Positions 7,896 to 15,937 of a stretch of DNA of 32,680 nucleotides are shown here, piece by piece; positions within the stretch are counted from its first letter, which is position 1; the number at the start of each line of letters is the position of its first letter. Source of the stretch: an uncultured Deferribacterales bacterium. GTDB lineage: Bacteria > Chrysiogenota > Deferribacteres > Deferribacterales > Mucispirillaceae. Made by a program: the position numbers and the translations under genes. The notes under the pieces are model-generated. The model had not been told where the DNA came from. It did no database searches and worked only from the letters and a program-made list of their open reading frames with translations. Location: the NCBI GenBank assembly GCA_947853665.1, contig CANTXF010000062.1:1-32680 (forward strand). Reading direction: 5' to 3'.

Positions 7896-8569
7896 TGCGC
7901 ACCCGCCAGATTTCCATCCAGAAAATGAATTTCCCGCCCGGCGTATTTCGCCATGTCCGGCTCGTGGGTAACCATTAGAATGGTTATCCCCATATCCCTG
8001 TTCAGCGCCGTAAGGATTTCCATTATCTCTACGCTCCGTTTTGTATCGAGGTTTCCGGTAGGTTCGTCGGCCAGCAGAAAGAGAGGGTTAGACGCTATGG
8101 CCCTTGCTATCGCCACCCGCTGCTGCTGTCCGCCTGAAAGCTGGGCGCTCGTATGGTCGGCCCATCCTTTTAATCCCACCATGTCGAGAGCTTCCAAAGA
8201 TTTTGCACGCCGCGTTTTTCTCGGAACCCCTCTGTAAAGCAAAGGCAACTCGACATTTTCCAGAGCCGTGGTTCTGGGAAGCAGATTGAAGCCCTGGAAA
8301 ATAAAACCTATATAATGCCGCCTTAAAAGGGCCGTTTCGTTTCTCGAGAGGGAAAATACATCCACCCCGTTAAAGTAATATTTGCCGGAAGTAGCCACGT
8401 CCAGACAGCCCAAGATATTGGCCATGGTAGATTTTCCCGAACCGCTGGGGCCCATAAGGGCCACAAATTCCCCGGCCTCTATATCTACGTTTACCCCTTT
8501 CAGGGCCATAAAGGCGCTTTCGCCGGAACCGTAAACCTTCACAATATCCCTAAGCTTTATAAAATCCAT
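7892..8569 (-). CDS. MacB/LolD-type ABC transporter ATPase
   Basis: A 225-residue cytoplasmic nucleotide-binding subunit. Walker A is GPSGSGKST (residues 40-48), the ABC signature is LSGGQ (144-148) and Walker B is FLLADEP with the catalytic glutamate at 169, followed by TGNLD. The Q-loop region reads FQGFNLLPRT. This is the MacB/LolD/FtsE class of ATPase, which powers mechanotransmission rather than classical substrate translocation. The gene starts 11 bases after the adaptor gene ends and overlaps the permease gene by four bases, so the stoichiometry of the complex is probably set by translational coupling. All catalytic motifs are intact. Confidence 0.94.
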   Translation of the reverse strand: MDFIKLRDIVKVYGSGESAFMALKGVNVDIEAGEFVALMGPSGSGKSTMANILGCLDVATSGKYYFNGVDVFSLSRNETALLRRHYIGFIFQGFNLLPRTTALENVELPLLYRGVPRKTRRAKSLEALDMVGLKGWADHTSAQLSGGQQQRVAIARAIASNPLFLLADEPTGNLDTKRSVEIMEILTALNRDMGITILMVTHEPDMAKYAGREIHFLDGNLAGAQ

Positions 8570-8580
8570 CGGGAAAGGCC

Positions 8581-9843
8581 TTATTTACCCGTTTTTACGC
8601 CGGTTATAACAGGAGTTTCCGGGCTTATGGCGGAGCCTATAACTTCCACGTTTTTACCGTCCGATACGCCAAGAGCCACTTCAAGCTTTTCCGGCGCGCC
8701 GTTTTTCAGTATCCACAGCGTTCCCCTGTCGCCCGTTTTGCGCACTTCCTCAGTCTTCTGGCCGCGCCTTCTCGGGGGAGGCCCGAAAAAACCGCCCTTT
8801 TTAGCAGGCTCTGCGGAAGACATTACCGACGACGGGTCGAAATAAAGGGCGGAAACAGGCACGAGAACAGCGTTTTCCGAGCTTGCCGTAATAATATCCG
8901 CCGTGGCGCTCATACCGGAGCGAAGAAGATAATCTCCGTTATCAATGTATATGGTGGTTTCGTAGCTCACAATGTTGTCGTCCGACGAAGAAGCGCCGAT
9001 ATTTACCCTGTCCACCACGGAGCTGAATACTCTGTCAGGATAAGCGTCGACCGTGAAATTTACGCTCTGCCCTTCTGCCACTTTGCCAACATCGGCTTCC
9101 GAAACCTTAACGACAAGCTTCATTTTTTCGAGATTTTCCGCCACGGTAAAAAGCTCCGGCGTAGAAAAAGACGCGGCCACAGTCTGCCCGGCGTCCACGC
9201 TACGCGTAAGGACGACCCCGTCTATAGGGCTTACTATTATGGAATTTTTAAGGTCTATTTTAGCGCTGTTAAGGTTGGTTTCGGCTTCCTTTATCGCGGC
9301 TTTCTTAACTTCGATTTCCGCCAGGGCCGTCTGATAGTCCATACGCGCGCTCTCCATTTCGGAAGCAGAGGGAGATTTACCGTCCGTGGCCTTATACAGC
9401 CTGCGGAGCCGCTCATAGTTCCACTGTTTGTTGGCAAGAGAAGCCTGGGAAGCCTCAAGAGCCGCTCTGGCGGAATAGAGCTGGGCGTTATATCTGGCTA
9501 TCGTCTGGTTTATGGTCTCAGGGTTGATAACGGCAAGTACGTCGCCTTTCTTTACCCTGTCGTTTTCTTCGACTAACACCTCCGAAATGGTGCCAGAAAG
9601 CTGGCTGCCTATATTTACCTCGTTAGTGGCGTTTATGGTGCCGCTGGCGCTTACGGTTGATTCCACGCTGCCCACGTAAGGAGCGGCGGTAATATATTCC
9701 GGCGCTTTATCCCGCCCTGCGAAAAACCACAGCGCCGCAGCCGCCAAAACGGCCGCAATGAAAACGAATATCGCCAGCTTCACAAAAAAGCGTTTCTTTC
9801 CCGGTCTGATATTTGCGTACATTTCTTCAGTAGTCAGTGCCAT
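8581..9843 (-). CDS. macA: MacA-type periplasmic adaptor (membrane fusion protein)
   Basis: A 420-residue protein with one N-terminal membrane anchor (about residues 22-44). It has a split lipoyl (biotinyl-lipoyl) domain: VNIGSQLSGTISEVLVEEND at about 80-100, and after the hairpin NSIIVSPIDGVVLTRSVDAG. The coiled-coil hairpin between them is rich in alanine, glutamate and glutamine, and beta-barrel and membrane-proximal domains follow. This is the HlyD/MacA family that bridges the inner-membrane permease and the TolC channel. Near the C-terminus a proline- and arginine-rich insert (FGPPPRRRG) interrupts the membrane-proximal domain and looks like a flexible loop. The gene overlaps the end of the outer-membrane factor gene by 17 bases and precedes the ATPase, completing a tripartite exporter. 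Confidence 0.92.
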   Translation of the reverse strand: MALTTEEMYANIRPGKKRFFVKLAIFVFIAAVLAAAALWFFAGRDKAPEYITAAPYVGSVESTVSASGTINATNEVNIGSQLSGTISEVLVEENDRVKKGDVLAVINPETINQTIARYNAQLYSARAALEASQASLANKQWNYERLRRLYKATDGKSPSASEMESARMDYQTALAEIEVKKAAIKEAETNLNSAKIDLKNSIIVSPIDGVVLTRSVDAGQTVAASFSTPELFTVAENLEKMKLVVKVSEADVGKVAEGQSVNFTVDAYPDRVFSSVVDRVNIGASSSDDNIVSYETTIYIDNGDYLLRSGMSATADIITASSENAVLVPVSALYFDPSSVMSSAEPAKKGGFFGPPPRRRGQKTEEVRKTGDRGTLWILKNGAPEKLEVALGVSDGKNVEVIGSAISPETPVITGVKTGK

Positions 9844-11284
9844 TTTCCACCATTTTAAGGGGCCTGCCGAAGCCGCCGCCGAAAGCCTTATATAAATTTA
9901 TGGATGAAGTTATATCGTTAAGCTCCGAGGTAGCAAGAGACGCTTTAGCGTTCAGAGCTTCGTTTCTGGATTTAAGCAGTTCCACTATATCCGTAAGGCC
10001 GTTTTCATATTTTCCGGCCACAAGGTTCATGGTTTCGGACGTGTTTTTATAAAGAATTCTGGAATTTTCAAGAATGTTGCCAGAAGCTCCCGCCTGAAAA
10101 ACGGAATCCTCTATTTCGCCCAGAGCGGTGCTTACCGTTTTACGCAGAGTATATTGGGCCTGCTTTTCCGCTTCCTGCTGGATTCGCAGGTTTTCGTAAA
10201 GCTCCTTCCTGTTAAGCAGGGGGGCGGAAAGCGAACCGGCTATCTGCCATATAAGGTCTCCAACTCCGGAAGAAGACGCGATTATCTGCCCTATGCTGCC
10301 GTTTATGGTAAGCGTTGGATAAAGGGCGGCCTTACGCCCGGCGGTCTGATATATCTGAGCGTTAAGCGCGTCTACGGAGGCCATTACGTCCGGCCTGTTC
10401 AGCAAAGCCTCGGCCGGTACGGATTCCATATCCGGCAGCTTCGGAACGGGCATAACGTACTCCGAATCAGGGTCGAAACCGAGCTCGCCGCCGCCTATCA
10501 GCACAAGAAGGGCGTTCCTGCTTTTTTCCAGCTCGGTTTCAAGGTTCTTTACCGAATTATACGCGCTGAAAAAATCATTCTCCGCGCCCATAAGGTCGGA
10601 GGCTTCCACAAGGCCAAATTCCAGCTTCTGCCTGTAAACTTCCACAAGGGCTTCGTAATTGTCGGCTATTTCTTTATAAACCTTTATCCGTCCGGCCGCG
10701 CTGCGTATGGAAAAATAATAGCTTGCCACGTCTCCCAGAAGAGACACTCTGCCCGCCAGCAAATCCTTTTCCGCAGCGTGGAACTGCTCTTTAAGGGCTT
10801 TCCTTGCGGAATTGGCCCTGCCGAAAAGGTCTATCTCCCATGAAAAGGACGCGCTGATATTCAGATTATTCTGGGCCGATCCCATAGTTTTTTGGTAATT
10901 GCCGTCGCTGTAAGAGTAATCGGCCCCGACCGAAACCGTGGGAAAAAGATTCGCTCCCGCAATTATTGCTTCCGACCGGGCCTGGCGTATTTTTGAAGCC
11001 AGTATAAGAACGTCCGGGCTGTTTTCGAGAGCTCTGGCCATAACGCGTTCCAGATCCGGATCTCCGAACATGTAAGAGATATTTTTCAGAGGATCGCCGG
11101 AATCCGGAATTTCCCCGCCCTCTAAAGATTCGAGAATGGAGGCGTTTCTCACGGACTGAGGCACGGAAGCAAGCTCCGCCGCCTGCTTTTTGTCCACAGG
11201 ACGGGCGCACCCGTAAACGAATAATACCGACGCCGCTAATAACAATATTGTTCTGAACATAAAAAAGCTTACCATATATCGCAT
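9827..11284 (-). CDS. TolC/NodT-family outer-membrane efflux lipoprotein
   Basis: From the chosen start the product has 485 residues. A short hydrophobic N-terminus ends in VYGC, with a probable lipidated Cys at residue 26, as in NodT/OprM-type channels. The body has the two repeated OEP halves, with NRPDVMASVDALNAQIY, SFSWEIDLFGR and KYENGLTDIVELLKSRNEAL as typical family segments. It forms the trimeric outer-membrane duct of the efflux pump. The longer reading frame begins with a TTG at 11344; I chose the ATG at 11284 because the 20 extra residues lack a ribosome-binding site and would spoil the signal peptide. ATGs at 11275 and 11260 are also possible. First gene of the operon outer-membrane factor - adaptor - ATPase - permease. 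Confidence 0.88.
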   Translation of the reverse strand: MRYMVSFFMFRTILLLAASVLFVYGCARPVDKKQAAELASVPQSVRNASILESLEGGEIPDSGDPLKNISYMFGDPDLERVMARALENSPDVLILASKIRQARSEAIIAGANLFPTVSVGADYSYSDGNYQKTMGSAQNNLNISASFSWEIDLFGRANSARKALKEQFHAAEKDLLAGRVSLLGDVASYYFSIRSAAGRIKVYKEIADNYEALVEVYRQKLEFGLVEASDLMGAENDFFSAYNSVKNLETELEKSRNALLVLIGGGELGFDPDSEYVMPVPKLPDMESVPAEALLNRPDVMASVDALNAQIYQTAGRKAALYPTLTINGSIGQIIASSSGVGDLIWQIAGSLSAPLLNRKELYENLRIQQEAEKQAQYTLRKTVSTALGEIEDSVFQAGASGNILENSRILYKNTSETMNLVAGKYENGLTDIVELLKSRNEALNAKASLATSELNDITSSINLYKAFGGGFGRPLKMVENGTDY

Positions 11285-11346
11285 GATTTTTTCACTTAAA
11301 TTATATGCAGCCGTAAAAATATACGTTATATTATGCTTAAACAAAG

Positions 11347-11358
11347 TTAACCGGTTAA
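11347..11358. promoter_or_regulatory. Perfect 12-bp palindrome TTAACCGGTTAA upstream of the efflux operon
   Basis: The site is exactly self-complementary and lies about 60 bases upstream of the chosen start of the outer-membrane factor gene. Dyads of this size are typical of dimeric repressors (TetR, MarR or GntR class) that control efflux pumps. It is a candidate operator only; no such regulator is encoded next to it. Confidence 0.4.
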
Positions 11359-11570
11359 AGGTTCATTTCTTTTTTATCGGTTCCATTTATATATAATCCG
11401 TGGTATATTATTATAAACAGTCATCTAACAACGCGTATAAAAATGTCAAATATTTATAGCAACGGCGCGGCCCTGATATTTACCGCCGCGGCAAGCCGTC
11501 CCGTTGTAAATTGTGCCATGATCCCCTCTTATTACGTCTTGAGGGAGCGTTTATTATATCGGACGGTTTT

Positions 11571-11753
11571 CCCTAACGCAGGCAGTTACGGGAAATATTT
11601 ATAGTGCGGCGGCCTGCTCTGCGGCAATAAGGGATCTCCACCCCCGAGCGTGCGGCAAGACGCTGTATGAGGGCCGAATCCGCTGTTCATGCCTTACGGC
11701 GTGCAACGCAGCGGAGCAGAATTTTAAGCGGATATGCCTAATGGCGCAGCCGT
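11571..11753 (+). repeat. Dispersed intergenic repeat, copy A
   Basis: This copy matches the reverse complement of 32461-32676. The best-conserved core is GGGAAATATTTATA (11590-11603), identical in both copies and followed by a GC-rich block and TGCTC/CGGCAAT in each. It starts with CCCTAACGC, as do the ends of copy B. A second shared block is CCCCCGAG near 11640. The right end is more decayed than in copy B and lacks an obvious terminal inverted repeat. The boundaries are approximate. Confidence 0.65.
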
Positions 11754-11801
11754 ATTAAACTATATATGTGCGGATAATCAGCGTATTCCAAAGGAACATT
11801 T

Positions 11802-14800
11802 ATGGAATTCAGAAATCTGATAAACGAATTGCAGGAAATAATCTATATCGCGGACGCGGAAACATACGAGCTTTATTTCCTGAACGACAAAGGGCGCCTT
11901 GCTCTGGGCGTCAAAGCCTACGACAGGCGCAAATGCTACGAGGTTCTCCAGGGCAAAAGCGCTCCCTGCGAATTCTGCAACAACAATATGCTGGGCCGCT
12001 CCGATTTTTATATATGGGAGCACAGCAACTCCAACAACGGCCGCCATTATATACTTAAAGACAAACTGATAATATGGCGCGGAAAGCTTTGCAGGCTTGA
12101 AATAGCCCTGGATATAACGGAAAAGGAAAGCACCAGCCTCGCAGTAAAACAAAAGCTGGATCTCGAGAGGGTTCTGGTGGATTGTATCAAAACCCTTACC
12201 GCCGGAGAGAGCCTGGACGAAGCAGTAAACGCAGTTCTGGAAAAAATATGCCGTTTTCACGAAGCGGACAGAGCGTATATTTTTGAGCTTGCCCGCGAAA
12301 AGGGTATTATAAAAAATACCTACGAATGGTGCATGGAAGGCGTGCAACCCCAGAAAGAATTTTTACAGGAAATTCAGGCACCGCCCTACTGGCTCCGCCA
12401 TTTCGAAAAGCAGGAAAACATCATAATCGAAAATCTGGAAAACGATAAAAACATCTCTCCGGAAGAATACGACATCCTGAAAATGCAGAATATAAAAAGC
12501 CTTATGGTAGTGCCTTTTTATAAAAACGGCCGGTGCGCCGGGTTTGTAGGCGTGGATAACCCCGGGCACATGCTTTATGAAATATCACTTTTAAAATCCC
12601 TTACATATTTTTTCGTTACGGAAATGAAAAAGCGGCGCATAGAACGCCGCATGGAATATATGAGCTATCACGACGCGCTTACCGGGGCGAACAACAGAAA
12701 CAAGTATATCGGCGCCCTGGAAAGCCTGGAGGGTTTTCCCGTAAAATCCCTGGGAGTGGCTTTTATAGACCTTAACGGACTTAAAGAAATAAACGACAAA
12801 TACGGCCACTCGAGAGGGGACGAAGCCATAAAAGGCACATGCCGGGTAATAAAAAATCATTTCCGCCATGAAGACGTTTACAGGATAGGCGGAGACGAAT
12901 TTGTGGTAATAGCTTCCGATATGCCGGAAAACACCTTTCTGAACCGTATAGACGCTGTTAAAAAGGAAATAGAGGAAACGAAAAGCTACAGCGTGGCGGT
13001 AGGATGCGTCTGGACGGATAAAAAAACCGATATACGCTCGATAACCGAAAAAGCCGACAATATAATGTATCTTGATAAAAAACGCCATTATTCAGCAGGA
13101 GGTTCCGGCGAATACGGCAAAAAGAGGCCTGCCGCCTGCGGAGCAAGCCTCCCGGACGATATAATGACGGAACATCCGGCCGAAAGCAGCTGCGAGGCTC
13201 TTTGCCGAGATACTTACGGCCATATATTCAGGGTAAACGCGAAAACGGCCGCGGTGACCCACCTGCACGCGGATAAAAACCTCGACTACGACCCGGTGTC
13301 GGGAACGGCCTATCAAATGGTAAACCACGTTTACGACAACCGGCTCCACCCCAACGACAAAAAAATGTTTAAGGAAATCTGGCAGGCTATAATAAACGGC
13401 TCCGCCGACCGGGCAGACTTTGAATACAGAATGCTCGGCAGAGATAAAAAATACCGGTGGACTAAAGTATGCGCCGTAAGGGAGCCAGGCGGGGACGTAT
13501 GCGTCGGCATAAAAGACCTTACCGCCATGTTTGAAAAATACCAGTTGTATAGCGACCACATAACGGGGCTTATGACGCAGAATATGTTTTACGCCGAAGC
13601 AAAATCGCTGATGAACAGCAACCCGGAAAACACATATTACGTCATAATTATGGATATAGATAAGTTCAAGATAATAAACGACATATACGGAACTGAAACA
13701 GGGAACCGGGCTCTTGTATTCATCGCCGAAAAGATAAAAAACAATATCAAAGGCGGCGAAATATGCTCCAAAATGTACGCGGATACCTTTTGCATAATGA
13801 AAAGAGCCTCGTCGGACGAAGAAATAAAGAAATTTATCGGCAGGCTATCGAAAGAGCTTACGGAATCGGAGTTCGGCGGGCTTATGAAATCGTATTACGG
13901 CATAGCGAAGGTTAAAGGCGCGCCGGTGCCCGTGCTTACGGTATGCGACATGGCAAACTACGCCCATAAAGACGCCAAAGAAAAAGGAATACTCTGCTCC
14001 TTCTATAACGAAGGCATGAAACAGAAAGCTCTTGAAATAAAACGGATGGAACAGGAAATGGAAACGGCCCTGAAGGAAGGCCGTTTTAAGGTGTATCTTC
14101 AGCCGAAATACGACACTGCTAAGAAAAAAGTAGTCGGGGCGGAAGCGCTCGTGCGCTGGGCACACTCTGAGCGCGGCATGATACCGCCCGCAAAATTCAT
14201 TCCTCTTTTCGAGCATAACGGCTTTATCGTAAAGCTGGAACATTTCATTTGGGATTACGTATGCGGCCTTCTGCGCAGATGGACGGACGAAGGCAGGGAA
14301 GTGTTCCCCATATCGGTAAACGTATCCCGCGCGCATCTTATGGAAAAAAATTTCGTTAAAAACGCCGTAGACGCTCCGGACAGATGGAACCTGCCCCGCA
14401 GACTGCTGGAGCTTGAATTTACCGAAAGCATTTTTACGGAAAATACGGATAATTTCAGCGCCATAGTAAAAGCACTGCAGCATGAAAATATGACGGTGGA
14501 AATGGACGACTTCGGCTCAGGATATTCCTCGCTTAATCTGCTTAAGAATATACCGGTGGACGTTATAAAGCTGGACTGCGCCTTCTTCGGCAATTCGGAA
14601 AGCATATCGAAGAAAGAAAAGATCATACTGAGCCACACGATAAGCATGGCATCGGAGCTTGGTATAAAAATAGTTGCCGAAGGCGTCGGAATACAGGAGC
14701 AGGTGGATTTCCTGCTGGAGCAGAACTGCGCGGTGATACAGGGATACTATTTTTATAAGCCCATGCCCGTAGACGAGTTCGAAACGGTGGTATTCGGCGT

Positions 14801-14804
14801 CTGA
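11802..14804 (+). CDS. Multidomain cyclic-di-GMP protein: PAS-like, GAF, GGDEF, PAS, degenerate GGDEF, EAL
   Basis: A 1000-residue soluble protein without membrane helices. An N-terminal PAS-like domain (1-110) has cysteines C45, C56 and C59. A GAF domain spans about 120-275. The first GGDEF domain has an intact active site (GGDEF, 363-367). A second PAS with its PAC-like strand covers about 470-575. A second GGDEF-like domain (about 580-735) has YADTF at 659-663 in place of GGDEF and is probably inactive. The EAL domain (about 750-1000) has EAL at 781-783, DDFGSGYSSL and AEGVGIQEQ, so phosphodiesterase activity is expected. The protein may therefore both make and break cyclic-di-GMP under control of two sensory modules. 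The start is supported by AAGGAA about seven bases upstream. It is probably a monocistronic gene or pairs with the kinase-like gene downstream. Confidence 0.93.
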   Translation: MEFRNLINELQEIIYIADAETYELYFLNDKGRLALGVKAYDRRKCYEVLQGKSAPCEFCNNNMLGRSDFYIWEHSNSNNGRHYILKDKLIIWRGKLCRLEIALDITEKESTSLAVKQKLDLERVLVDCIKTLTAGESLDEAVNAVLEKICRFHEADRAYIFELAREKGIIKNTYEWCMEGVQPQKEFLQEIQAPPYWLRHFEKQENIIIENLENDKNISPEEYDILKMQNIKSLMVVPFYKNGRCAGFVGVDNPGHMLYEISLLKSLTYFFVTEMKKRRIERRMEYMSYHDALTGANNRNKYIGALESLEGFPVKSLGVAFIDLNGLKEINDKYGHSRGDEAIKGTCRVIKNHFRHEDVYRIGGDEFVVIASDMPENTFLNRIDAVKKEIEETKSYSVAVGCVWTDKKTDIRSITEKADNIMYLDKKRHYSAGGSGEYGKKRPAACGASLPDDIMTEHPAESSCEALCRDTYGHIFRVNAKTAAVTHLHADKNLDYDPVSGTAYQMVNHVYDNRLHPNDKKMFKEIWQAIINGSADRADFEYRMLGRDKKYRWTKVCAVREPGGDVCVGIKDLTAMFEKYQLYSDHITGLMTQNMFYAEAKSLMNSNPENTYYVIIMDIDKFKIINDIYGTETGNRALVFIAEKIKNNIKGGEICSKMYADTFCIMKRASSDEEIKKFIGRLSKELTESEFGGLMKSYYGIAKVKGAPVPVLTVCDMANYAHKDAKEKGILCSFYNEGMKQKALEIKRMEQEMETALKEGRFKVYLQPKYDTAKKKVVGAEALVRWAHSERGMIPPAKFIPLFEHNGFIVKLEHFIWDYVCGLLRRWTDEGREVFPISVNVSRAHLMEKNFVKNAVDAPDRWNLPRRLLELEFTESIFTENTDNFSAIVKALQHENMTVEMDDFGSGYSSLNLLKNIPVDVIKLDCAFFGNSESISKKEKIILSHTISMASELGIKIVAEGVGIQEQVDFLLEQNCAVIQGYYFYKPMPVDEFETVVFGV

Positions 14805-14929
14805 AACCGCTGATCCGTTAAAAAGCCACAAAAGCGGCAAAGCCTTTTCAATCCATTAAAAGTTGATTTCCCGTATAAAAAATATTATTATAGACTAAAT
14901 AGATAACCGTGTGAACAAAGGAGAAAACA

Positions 14930-15532
14930 ATGAACGGCAACCGGGTAGTGACCATAGGCCGGGAATACGGCTCCGGCGGAAGGATCATAGGCAGGAAGCT
15001 GGCGGAAAAGCTGGGCGTTCCCTTTTACGACAGAGAGCTTATAAAAATGATAGCCGTAGAAAGCGGCATAGCCGAGGAGCTGATAAAAAAAGCGGAGCTT
15101 ATAAGGGAATCCAGCCTTATATACGACGCGTACGACGTAAACTGCCGCATGCCGATTGCAGAACGCATATATAATACCGAAAAGCGCCTTATAGAAGACA
15201 TGGTATCGAAAGGGCCGTGCGTTATCGTGGGCCGCTGCGCCGACTATATACTTAAAAACAACAGAAACTGCCTTAAGGTTTTTGTTTTCGCCCCTTTCGA
15301 GGACAGGGTGCGCCGCGTGACGGAAGAATACAAGCCGGACACGAAAGACGTCAAAAGCTATATAAAAAGGTTCGATAAAGACAGAGCGGCCTATTACGAC
15401 TATTTTACAACGGACAAATGGGGAGATAAAAACCACTACCACATGACGCTGAACAGCAACATAGGCATAGACGTATGCGTGGAAGTGATAAAAGCCGCCT
15501 ACGACAACTGGAACGGAGACATGAGAATATAG
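14930..15532 (+). CDS. Cytidylate-kinase-like family protein
   Basis: A 200-residue cytoplasmic protein. The N-terminus VVTIGREYGSGGRIIGRKLA contains a P-loop variant (GREYGSGGRIIG), followed by LGVPFYDRELI and, in the middle, CVIVGRCADYIL. These are hallmarks of the Cytidylate_kin2 family, which is widespread in anaerobes and distinct from the essential Cmk. Real substrates are unknown; a nucleotide-monophosphate kinase fold is established for the family, but a role in CMP phosphorylation is not shown for this branch. A strong AAAGGAG ribosome-binding site precedes the ATG. It follows the cyclic-di-GMP gene by 125 bases in the same direction; no strong terminator separates them, so co-transcription is possible. 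Isoleucine codons are almost all ATA, the native pattern of this window. Confidence 0.87.
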   Translation: MNGNRVVTIGREYGSGGRIIGRKLAEKLGVPFYDRELIKMIAVESGIAEELIKKAELIRESSLIYDAYDVNCRMPIAERIYNTEKRLIEDMVSKGPCVIVGRCADYILKNNRNCLKVFVFAPFEDRVRRVTEEYKPDTKDVKSYIKRFDKDRAAYYDYFTTDKWGDKNHYHMTLNSNIGIDVCVEVIKAAYDNWNGDMRI

Positions 15533-15937
15533 AAAATACGGGCGGCTAACCCTTGAAATAACAAACCGTATACGAGGTAAAATCCCGCCTGTGCCAGGAA
15601 ACATATATCCTTTCTTAAAAGTTCGGCTGATAAATCCTTAAAAAAACGGCCGCAGACTCTCTTTCTGCCGTCACTCCGGCGGGAGCAGTATTCACTTATC
15701 TTACAAAAGCGTACCTGTAAAACAAAAGCCCTGCCCCTGCCGCATATTTACGCCCACAAGCCTTTCCTGCAGATCTTAACACACCGTAATCCAAGGAGAG
15801 GCTATCGCGTACCAGTCCGGAATTCTCATAACATTAGTGATAGGATCGGGCAAATATTCGAGAGTATCGAGTATTTATGGCATTAAATATTAATTATATA
15901 AGAAAACCGGACTAAATATTTAAAGGAGAATAAGATT
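15533..15937 (+). other. Intergenic region upstream of the hydrolase locus
   Basis: About 0.4 kb without a supportable gene. It holds a hairpin next to seven A at 15640-15671 (terminator-like if read on the minus strand), a run of C-rich sequence around 15725-15765, the inverted repeat at 15852-15876, and an AT-rich promoter-like segment ending in AAAGGAG, the ribosome-binding site for the gene at 15938. No small open frame with a good start was found. Confidence 0.55.
15852..15876. promoter_or_regulatory. Inverted repeat upstream of the exported hydrolase gene
   Basis: Arms AAATATTCGA (15852-15861) and TCGAGTATTT (15867-15876) match as an inverted repeat with one mismatch around a 5-base spacer. 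It lies about 60 bases before the start codon, a place expected for an operator or activator site. The binding protein is unknown; the AraC-family regulator at 18085 is the obvious candidate, although AraC proteins usually bind direct repeats. Confidence 0.35.

Larger units (their letters stand above)
11285..11801. other. Intergenic region between the divergent efflux operon and the cyclic-di-GMP gene
   Basis: About 0.5 kb without a supportable gene. The left part is AT-rich and should hold the efflux-operon promoter and the palindrome at 11347-11358. The centre and right hold one copy of a dispersed repeat (11571-11753). The last bases carry AAGGAA, the ribosome-binding site for the gene starting at 11802. 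No tRNA or conserved small RNA was recognised. Confidence 0.6.

Noticed and set aside
11285-11344. Longer N-terminus of the outer-membrane factor from a TTG at 11344
   Set aside because: There is no ribosome-binding site, the start codon is rare, and the extra residues would displace the lipoprotein signal.
15533-15937. Third copy of the dispersed repeat
   Set aside because: Only a short string (GGCGGCTAACCCTT near 15541) resembles the family; the rest does not align.
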